7,604 bases of DNA from Candidatus Zixiibacteriota bacterium (GTDB lineage: Bacteria > Zixibacteria > MSB-5A5 > SM1-73). The stretch spans positions 1 through 7,604 of the forward strand of contig JAGMBK010000087.1 of NCBI GenBank assembly GCA_023129805.1, read 5' to 3'. A program made the translations under genes and the position numbers. Of the stretch, positions 1-4,222 are shown piece by piece. How positions within the stretch are numbered: the stretch's first letter is position 1; each line of letters opens with the position of its first letter. Below the pieces are notes generated by a model that did not search any database, was not told where the DNA came from, and saw only the letters and a program-made list of their open reading frames with translations.

Positions 1-7
1 CGAAGGG

Positions 8-42
8 CAGGGTGAACCCCTCTCCGCAAGTGCGGAGAGGGG
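8..42. repeat. Intergenic repeat with perfect 11-bp hairpin
   Basis: CAGGGTGAACCCCT (8-21) is the same 14-mer that ends the window (7591-7604), so it belongs to an interspersed repeat family. It runs into a perfect 11-bp inverted repeat: CCCCTCTCCGC (17-27), loop AAGT, GCGGAGAGGGG (32-42). No T-tract follows on the plus strand, so it is not a good intrinsic terminator for a gene entering from the left. Its role is unknown. Confidence 0.7.
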
Positions 43-76
43 GAAGATCGAAGATCCGTAGGACAGGGGGTGAGGT

Positions 77-82
77 AGGAGG
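77..82 (+). promoter_or_regulatory. Shine-Dalgarno sequence deciding a TTG start
   Basis: AGGAGG lies five bases upstream of TTG at 88-90. This near-perfect site is the main reason to accept TTG as the initiator of the nucleotidyltransferase gene rather than a later ATG (codon 18). Confidence 0.75.
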
Positions 83-87
83 CTGAT

Positions 88-804
88 TTGACCAAAACCG
101 ACGTTGAAAAATTATTGAAAAGATTTGTACGCCTGATGAAAAAGACCTACGGGAAAAATCTGGTCTTTATCATTCATCATGGAAGCTGGGCTACGGGTGA
201 GGCAGGTCCGGAGAGCGACATCGATACGCTGGTTATGCTGGAGAAGATCACAAAAAAAGAATTGGATAAGCTAAGAGATGTATTAAATCAAGAGAGATAC
301 AAAAAGATGACCGTGCTTTTGTTCTCCAGACTGGATATGGATAACTTCGTCCCCTTTGCCCGCCACCAGTTCCACTATGGAGCAAAACTGCTCTATGGAA
401 AATGCCCTCTTCCTGAGCCGACCAAAGAGGAGATGATAATTGAGATAAAAAAGATAGCAAATACGGTGGGTTACTGGAGCAAATTCTTATATACTCATCT
501 CCATATAGCCGAGAATGTAGCCCGAAAAATGTATTGGAGATTCAGAGAGGCCACAATCGCCCTGAAGGTATACGTTCAGTGGAAAACAGGTGAATTCCCT
601 GTAACTAAAAGAAGGTTAAAAAAGCTATTAGATGACCCCAAAGATAAAGAGATCGTGGAGATAATCGAGCAATGGGAAAAGAACAAGAAAAGATATGAAA
701 AAACCCCCGATTCGCTTTTGATAAAAGGTCTGGATTTCTCGCAGCGGATTTTGAAAAAAATCGACCTTTCCTTTCAGAATAGAAAGAGCAGACGGTTTCG
801 ATAA
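88..804 (+). CDS. Nucleotidyltransferase-fold protein with helical C-terminal half
   Basis: Encodes 238 residues from a TTG start set by AGGAGG at 77-82; it ends in TAA. Residues about 31-50 hold the signature of the MNT/kanamycin-nucleotidyltransferase fold: G32-S33, eleven residues, then D44-I45-D46. Family members transfer a nucleoside monophosphate to a small molecule, protein or RNA in the cytoplasm using carboxylate-bound metal. Residues about 115-210 look all-helical and rich in K, E and aromatic residues, as in the C-terminal helical domains of KNTase-like or HEPN-paired proteins. The third catalytic carboxylate normally sits on the following strand, but that strand reads KMTVLLFS here, with T75 or V76 where Asp is expected, so activity is uncertain. 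No partner gene adjoins it; hairpin-rich DNA lies on both sides. The fold is fairly secure; the substrate cannot be told. An antitoxin-like or aminoglycoside-modifying role is possible but unsupported. Confidence 0.8.
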   Translation: MTKTDVEKLLKRFVRLMKKTYGKNLVFIIHHGSWATGEAGPESDIDTLVMLEKITKKELDKLRDVLNQERYKKMTVLLFSRLDMDNFVPFARHQFHYGAKLLYGKCPLPEPTKEEMIIEIKKIANTVGYWSKFLYTHLHIAENVARKMYWRFREATIALKVYVQWKTGEFPVTKRRLKKLLDDPKDKEIVEIIEQWEKNKKRYEKTPDSLLIKGLDFSQRILKKIDLSFQNRKSRRFR

Positions 805-868
805 ATCCAGTCATATCCACCCTTTTAAGCATAAAAGATTTGCAGAATAGCTTGACCTGAAACCTCCT

Positions 869-906
869 ATCCGCAGGTATGAACCGAATAGTTCATACCG
901 TAGGAT
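869..906. repeat. Hairpin 1 of an intergenic cluster
   Basis: GGTATGAAC (876-884), loop CGAATA, GTTCATACC (891-899) form a perfect 9-bp stem. After a symmetric 3-nt internal loop, ATCC (869-872) pairs with GGAT (903-906). No T-run follows. It may be an RNA structure or one unit of a repeat element. Confidence 0.7.
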
Positions 907-923
907 CCCCGCCTTTGGCGGGG
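907..923. repeat. GC-rich hairpin 2, shared with 6408-6421
   Basis: CCCCGCC (907-913), loop TTT, GGCGGGG (917-923). The segment 899-923 (CGTAGGATCCCCGCC and on) closely matches 6401-6422 (CGTAGATCCCGCC and on), so the two belong to one dispersed repeat family. AAAA follows rather than a T-tract on the plus strand. Confidence 0.65.
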
Positions 924-926
924 AAA

Positions 927-945
927 AGACAAAGAACTTTTGTCT
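927..945. repeat. Hairpin 3 of the intergenic cluster
   Basis: AGACAAA (927-933) pairs with TTTGTCT (939-945) around a 5-nt loop. The stem is AT-richer than its neighbours. It abuts hairpins 2 and 4 with only three and one unpaired bases between them, so it is probably part of one composite structure. Confidence 0.55.
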
Positions 946-946
946 G

Positions 947-1003
947 GTTCACCTAACGGTTCGACTTTGCTCACCGTCCTGAGCTTGTCGAAGGAAGGTG
1001 AAC
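947..1003. repeat. REP-like composite palindrome
   Basis: Three nested stems share one axis: GTTCACCT (947-954) with AGGTGAAC (996-1003), TTCGAC (960-965) with GTCGAA (987-992), and GCTCA (969-973) with TGAGC (980-984). That is 19 base pairs with small internal loops and a CCGTCC apical loop. The core CCTGAGCTTGTCGAAGG resembles widely dispersed REP-type palindromes of many bacterial genomes, a comparison from memory. Traces of the following broken gene begin directly after its outer arm. Confidence 0.7.
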
Positions 1004-1935
1004 ACTCCAAACCCTTTCCTCCAGCTGGTCCGGAGATACTCTATATGCCAGCACCCTGCCGTGTCAGTTCTATGGTGAGGCTTGTGTGATGATGTTCCCA
1101 CCGACAGAATTCAGCCGGTTCTGGTATTCCAGGACGGTGTCTGCGGTCAGAACTGCGGTGGCGTTGATGTTTGCCCGGCTGGTCCAGATTTCTGCAAGCG
1201 TGGAGACATCAACTACAACACCATAACCTACGAGGTAGCTGATGTGGTTCTGTTTGCCAGCTACTTTGTTGAGGGTACCTCGGTGTTCCGTTATGATCCA
1301 CCTTATCAGATCTGTGCCACCGATGTGAATGCTGACGGCAGGAGTCTGACCCTGTCAGACTTAGTTTACCTGATTCGGGTGATCCTGCACGATGCGGTGG
1401 AGATTCCCAAGCTGGCTCCCTGCTCTGAGGTTGCTCAGGTGATCGTTTACAACAACGTCATCACCACAGAGTGTGCCAGCCCCATTGGTGCCATTTTGTT
1501 TGAGTTTGATTCTGCGGTTGTTCCCACCCTGCTTGCTACCAACATGGAGATGGTCAACAAGAACAACAAGGTATTGGTGTGGAGCAGAGAGGGCAACAGC
1601 ATTGAGAAGACCGCTGAGGTGTTGAGTTTTGAAGGTGATGCCGAACTGGTGAGCGTGACCGCCGAGAGCTTTCGACCTCCATTGCTGACAAGGTAGCCCC
1701 GACTGCCTTTGCATTGCATGCGGCTTATCCCAATCCGTTCAATCCATACACTAACCTAAGCTTCACTCTGCCAGAAGCTATGAACTATAATCTGAAGATT
1801 TACAACGTGGCTGGACAGCTGGTGATTAATCTGATGGGGCAGGGGTTTAATCCCTGCCCCAGCCTTTTGAGTTTTCATACATCCACTTTTGCTGGCCAAC
1901 TGGAGATCAATACTGTGGTATGGCGCGGGGTTTAG
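1004..1935 (+). pseudogene. Broken secreted protein with dockerin-like and YPNPFNP sorting domains
   Basis: Remnant of an exported surface or secreted protein. Three reading-frame pieces join into one protein. Frame A (about 1002-1085) gives WSGDTLYASTLPCQFYGEAC. Frame B (1082-1693) gives a dockerin-like segment with RGDINYN, ADVVLFASYF, ATDVNADG and LSDLVYLIRVI, a calcium-loop-like duplication, then a beta-rich stretch. Frame C (from about 1675 to the stop at 1933-1935) gives SIADKVAPTAFALHAAYPNP and FNPYTNLSFTLPE, the start of a type-A C-terminal sorting/FlgD-like domain. An extra TG near 1083-1087 explains the first frameshift and loss of one T near 1670-1672 the second. There is no start codon or signal peptide: frame A meets a stop at 999-1001, inside the palindrome ending at 1003. 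The sorting domain is interrupted by a hairpin (1835-1861), resumes as FAGQLEINTVVWRG, then stops short at a palindrome. The family architecture is from general knowledge of FCB-group proteins; the breaks are read directly. Confidence 0.8.
1835..1861. repeat. 10-bp hairpin inside the sorting-domain remnant
   Basis: TGGGGCAGGG (1835-1844), loop GTTTAAT, CCCTGCCCCA (1852-1861). It falls between the codons for KIYNVAGQLV and FAGQLEINTVVWRG, two stretches that are closer together in the usual sorting domain. The intervening residues (INLMGQGFNPCPSLLS) have no counterpart there, so the hairpin looks like an in-frame insertion rather than original coding sequence. Confidence 0.65.
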
Positions 1936-1963
1936 CCAGAACCTAACTTAAGTTAGGTTCTGG
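1936..1963. repeat. 28-bp perfect palindrome, possible terminator
   Basis: Every base from 1936 to 1963 pairs around the centre TTAA: CCAGAACCTAAC on the left, GTTAGGTTCTGG on the right, a 12-bp stem with a 4-nt loop. AATTTTGGTATTT follows, so it could end plus-strand transcription, though the T-run is short. It directly abuts the TAG that ends the broken secreted-protein gene. Confidence 0.7.
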
Positions 1964-1980
1964 AATTTTGGTATTTCACG

Positions 1981-2080
1981 TAAAGACGATCCTTGTCCGA
2001 GGCAAGCCCGGAACTATGTAGTTCAGGGCAAGCCCTTCAGGGTGAACCTTCAGGATAAACTCGGGCACTACATTCTACGC
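1981..2080. repeat. Structured intergenic repeat carrying the 15-bp unit
   Basis: An outer stem GTCCGAG (1995-2001) with CTCGGGC (2060-2066) encloses an inner hairpin: GCCC, one mismatch, GAACT (2011-2015), loop ATGT, AGTTC (2020-2024), one mismatch, GGGC. It also encloses the unit CCCTTCAGGGTGAAC (2033-2047) and a degenerate second copy, CTTCAGGATAAAC (2048-2060). GCAAGCCC occurs twice (2002-2009 and 2028-2035). The exact unit recurs at 7586-7600. It is non-coding. Confidence 0.6.
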
Positions 2081-2200
2081 AGATTTTTTACTTTAACGGA
2101 TTGAAGCTATTGAGGATTTTTACTTCCCACCTCTCCTGCGGCTCTAAGGAGAGCTTCCAGTTGGGGAACAGGACCAAACTTTGCTGAACCCTCTCGTAAA
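2081..2200 (-). pseudogene. Displaced 3'-end fragment of a GH57 gene
   Basis: On the minus strand this encodes YERVQQSLVLFPNWKLSL and onward to a TAA at 2088-2090, the same C-terminus as the intact GH57 enzyme. It matches 4107-4222 in direct orientation over 116 bp with ten differences. Positions 2081-2138 are identical to 4107-4164, including seven bases beyond the stop, where similarity ends abruptly. All ten differences are transitions; nine are synonymous and one is Lys/Arg. Just upstream in the gene, Tyr replaces Phe, then similarity fades into a hairpin at 2203. The fragment therefore came from a functional GH57 homologue that was under selection, not from old decay. It is either a displaced gene end left by cassette integration or the stub of a lost tandem paralogue. 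Confidence 0.88.
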
Positions 2201-2202
2201 GT

Positions 2203-2227
2203 GCATCAGGGCACCTTACCCTGATGC
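2203..2227. repeat. Hairpin capping the GH57 fragment
   Basis: GCATCAGGG (2203-2211), 7-nt loop, CCCTGATGC (2219-2227): a perfect 9-bp stem. It begins where similarity to the intact GH57 gene ends and so marks the left edge of the three-gene cassette. No T-tract follows on the plus strand. Confidence 0.65.
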
Positions 2228-2330
2228 GAATTACAATCATTCAAGAATAACAGCTAAAACACTATTTGTCAAATAAAAACCCCCTAAAACACCCGGACGG
2301 CAGAGTAGGCGCACATGAGGTGAAAAATGC

Positions 2331-2359
2331 TTGACTTTTGAGAGGGAAACACGTAAAAC
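2331..2359 (+). promoter_or_regulatory. Candidate sigma-70-type promoter of the three-gene operon
   Basis: TTGACT (2331-2336) is five of six to the -35 consensus. A 17-bp spacer leads to TAAAAC (2354-2359), four of six to the -10 consensus. It faces the operon at 2473 and would give a leader of about 105 nt. The remaining DNA from 2228 to 2472 shows purine-rich GAGAGAGAG (around 2366-2374) but no gene or strong structure. Confidence 0.45.
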
Positions 2360-2472
2360 AGGAAAGAGAGAGAGCTAACTAGAAAGACGGAGCTTTAAAA
2401 GAAATGATAAGTTGGGCAGAGAGCATGGCCCGATAGTGAAATTCCGGCTGACAATGTCGATAAGTTAAGCGT

Positions 2473-3213
2473 ATGAGAGCATCCAAGCAAATAAGCAAAG
2501 AGTTGAATACGGCGCAAGGAAGAATAATTAAGATTCAAACCGTTATTGACTTCGAAAAAGAGCCCAAGGTAAGGCACAAAGTTTTCGAGATCGAGGACCG
2601 GTTACGAGAGATTTTGCCCCAGACCGCCATAGTAGCTCCCGTGCCGGAAAATGAGCCAGAAGAACTTCCCCGGGTAATTTTCCCCGGCATAGAAAGCTGC
2701 AATTTTTCTCAGATTAGGATGGATTACGTAGTCCAAGTGCAGAAGGATAGAAGCAGAGAAGTTAATAAGGTGCTCCGTGAAACGGAGCAAAAAGCGACTA
2801 GGATTTTTAGTGCATTTCAAGAGCATACTGGAAGGGCCATCACGCGAATGGGGGTGATTGTCCATTTCGTGTTTCCTCTTGCTGCTAAAAAGAGTTCACG
2901 GACCTATCTACACCGAACTTTCTTTAAGGCGGATTTCACGCCGCCGAATCTAACTGAGTTAGATTTTCACTTTACACAGCAGTCACAGGCTAAATATAAC
3001 ATAAATTGGCTTATTAAAGCTGTAAAGGTTTCGGACGGTGCCCAAAGGGACGCAGTTTTGGTACTAATGGATGTTAACAATTACCTGGAAAAAACCAATA
3101 AAAAAATCACTTCGTACCCCAACGACGTAATCAAGGAAATTTTCGCTTTTCTGAAGGAACATATCAAAACCAAGCTACCCGCGGTAGTCAGAAATCAATT
3201 TACTTTGGAGTGA
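2473..3213 (+). CDS. Uncharacterised protein, first gene of cassette operon
   Basis: Encodes 246 residues; I do not recognise the family. ATG at 2473 is the first start after an in-frame stop at 2461-2463. No clear ribosome-binding site precedes it, so the true start may be further in; the N-terminal 25 residues are K/Q-rich. There is no signal peptide or membrane segment. Residues about 30-50 (EIEDRLREILPQ) look helical. Residues 52-75 are Pro/Glu-rich. The middle is mixed alpha/beta with RMDYVVQVQ, a helical stretch, then ITRMGVIVHFVFPL. Near residues 195-206 comes the strand DAVLVLMDVNNYLEK, then a closing helix (DVIKEIFAFLKEHI). This order loosely recalls TIGR04255-type proteins, which are sporadic and linked to mobile DNA, but that is a weak guess. 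The stop lies six bases before the next gene, with a GGAG between, so the two are co-translated. Confidence 0.75.
   Translation: MRASKQISKELNTAQGRIIKIQTVIDFEKEPKVRHKVFEIEDRLREILPQTAIVAPVPENEPEELPRVIFPGIESCNFSQIRMDYVVQVQKDRSREVNKVLRETEQKATRIFSAFQEHTGRAITRMGVIVHFVFPLAAKKSSRTYLHRTFFKADFTPPNLTELDFHFTQQSQAKYNINWLIKAVKVSDGAQRDAVLVLMDVNNYLEKTNKKITSYPNDVIKEIFAFLKEHIKTKLPAVVRNQFTLE
3207..3210 (+). promoter_or_regulatory. Ribosome-binding site coupling the first two cassette genes
   Basis: GGAG sits in the last codons of the upstream gene, nine bases before the ATG at 3220 and overlapping the termination region. This arrangement favours translational coupling. Confidence 0.55.
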
Positions 3214-3219
3214 AGAAAT

Positions 3220-3705
3220 ATGGATGAAAGAGGAAGCAACAAAACCGCCGTAGACACGCCTCAGGGGGCATTTCACCCGGACCTACTGAGAGAATTAGAT
3301 CCATCATCCACTGTTCCTCTCGCCGCACGGGCGCAAGAATACCCCTGGGTTCCACGCACCGCGACGGCGCCTCACCTTGTGAGTTTCTATGTGATTGAGC
3401 GCCGTGATATAGATCAGTTGATTGAGGAGAATGTTAGACTTAGGCAAGACATCAGCGATCTATCAGGCAAAGTCGCTGAGCTTGTGGAGATTCTTCGCGG
3501 AGATTACATTAGTAGGGCTGAAAACTTCATTGTGCTGCGTGAAATCTCTATGCGCCAGGCGAAAAAGGAGATTGTGAAACTGTTTCAAAAGAGCGGTTCC
3601 CTCTACTACTCCGACATCGCGGAGCAGCTTCGGTTAGACCTTGAACTCGTTGTCGACCTGTGCGCTGAGCTTGAAAAAGAAGGGAAAATTAAGCCAAAAC
3701 AATAA
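3220..3705 (+). CDS. Small coiled-coil protein with C-terminal winged-helix-like segment
   Basis: Encodes 161 residues; the family is not recognised. Residues 1-52 are low in structure and rich in Pro, Ala and Thr (PSSTVPLAARAQEYPWVPR). Residues about 58-93 (IERRDIDQLIEENVRLRQDI and on) have the heptad spacing of a coiled coil, suggesting a dimer. Residues about 113-158 (AKKEIVKLFQKSG, YYSDIAEQLRLD, LVVDLCAELEKEGKI) read as a winged helix-turn-helix, with SDIAEQL as the first helix of the motif and ELVVDLCAELEKEGKI as recognition helix and wing start. A DNA-binding regulator of the operon or an accessory subunit would both fit. It starts six bases after the first cassette gene, and its TAA overlaps the next ATG by one base (TAATG). 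No membrane or export signals are present. Confidence 0.75.
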   Translation: MDERGSNKTAVDTPQGAFHPDLLRELDPSSTVPLAARAQEYPWVPRTATAPHLVSFYVIERRDIDQLIEENVRLRQDISDLSGKVAELVEILRGDYISRAENFIVLREISMRQAKKEIVKLFQKSGSLYYSDIAEQLRLDLELVVDLCAELEKEGKIKPKQ

Positions 3706-4082
3706 TGGCTAAGTATTACGAAGCTGGCGACGCAATAGCTGGCAAGAGAATTGCAGCATGGTTCAGGGGCATGGACCTCAAGAGCGAGATTGACAAAGGC
3801 GTTCTCGGGAGTAGATGTTTTAGAGCGAAATTAAGAGGGAACGTATTCTGCGTTATCGAGAAATGTTTGGCGTTGAGCGTCATCAGATCCTTGAAAAAAC
3901 CAAATATTCATTTGAGCCGTGGCGATTCCTTGAAGGCGAAGCAGATCATGACGGAATTTGGCAAGATGAGAAGACAATCGCTTGTTCAGGGGTCGTCGAG
4001 TCATCGAATTCGAACAACGACTTTCGAAGATAAGGTTTATTGCGTTATAGACATGCCTTTCGAGGCTGTCAAAAATCAATAA
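3705..4082 (+). CDS. Small uncharacterised protein with internal V-[FY]-C-V-I repeat
   Basis: Encodes 125 residues; the family is not recognised. The ATG shares one base with the upstream stop (TAATG), so translation is probably by reinitiation; the nearest purine run (AAGGGA, about 3680) is too far away to act as a normal binding site. The protein is basic, soluble and lacks a signal peptide. Residues 38-52 (CFRAKLRGNVFCVIE) and 101-116 (RIRTTTFEDKVYCVID) resemble each other: an Arg-bearing strand, a turn, then V-[FY]-C-V-I followed by an acid. This suggests a duplicated beta-hairpin. The helical linker between them (about 72-93) is Lys/Met-rich. It ends 31 bp from the convergent GH57 gene with no convincing terminator between. 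As the last and smallest gene of the cassette it could be an accessory or effector protein; no function can be assigned. Confidence 0.65.
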   Translation: MAKYYEAGDAIAGKRIAAWFRGMDLKSEIDKGVLGSRCFRAKLRGNVFCVIEKCLALSVIRSLKKPNIHLSRGDSLKAKQIMTEFGKMRRQSLVQGSSSHRIRTTTFEDKVYCVIDMPFEAVKNQ

Positions 4083-4106
4083 CCCTTAGCTCCTCCGCTT
4101 CCCAAA

Positions 4107-4222
4107 AGATTTTTTACTTTAACGGATTGAAGCTATTGAGGATTTTTACTTCCCACCTCTCCTGTGGCTCCAAGGAGAGCTTCCAATTAGGAAATAAAAC
4201 CAAACTTTGCTGAACCTTTTCG
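4107..4222. repeat. Right-hand direct repeat: intact GH57 gene end
   Basis: This is the partner of 2081-2196. The two copies are 2,026 bp apart start to start and bracket the three-gene operon. The first 58 bp (to 4164) are identical. The outer edge lies seven bases past the GH57 stop codon, typical of attachment or exchange points that use the 3' end of a gene and leave its product intact. Confidence 0.85.

Noticed and set aside
17..42. Hairpin as intrinsic terminator of an upstream gene
   Set aside because: The stem is strong, but GGAAGATCG rather than a T-tract follows, so it is reported only as a repeat.
822..837. CTTTTA/TAAAAG hairpin as terminator of the nucleotidyltransferase gene
   Set aside because: Only six mostly A-T pairs and no T-tract after it; too weak to annotate.
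1361..1719. Minus-strand open frames opposite the dockerin-like remnant
   Set aside because: They are shadows of the opposite strand; the plus-strand translation carries clear family motifs, while these carry none and lack binding sites.
2228..4106. Integrase, transposase or other recombinase for the cassette
   Set aside because: I looked for serine- or tyrosine-recombinase and DDE signatures in the three proteins and found none, so no mobility gene is claimed.
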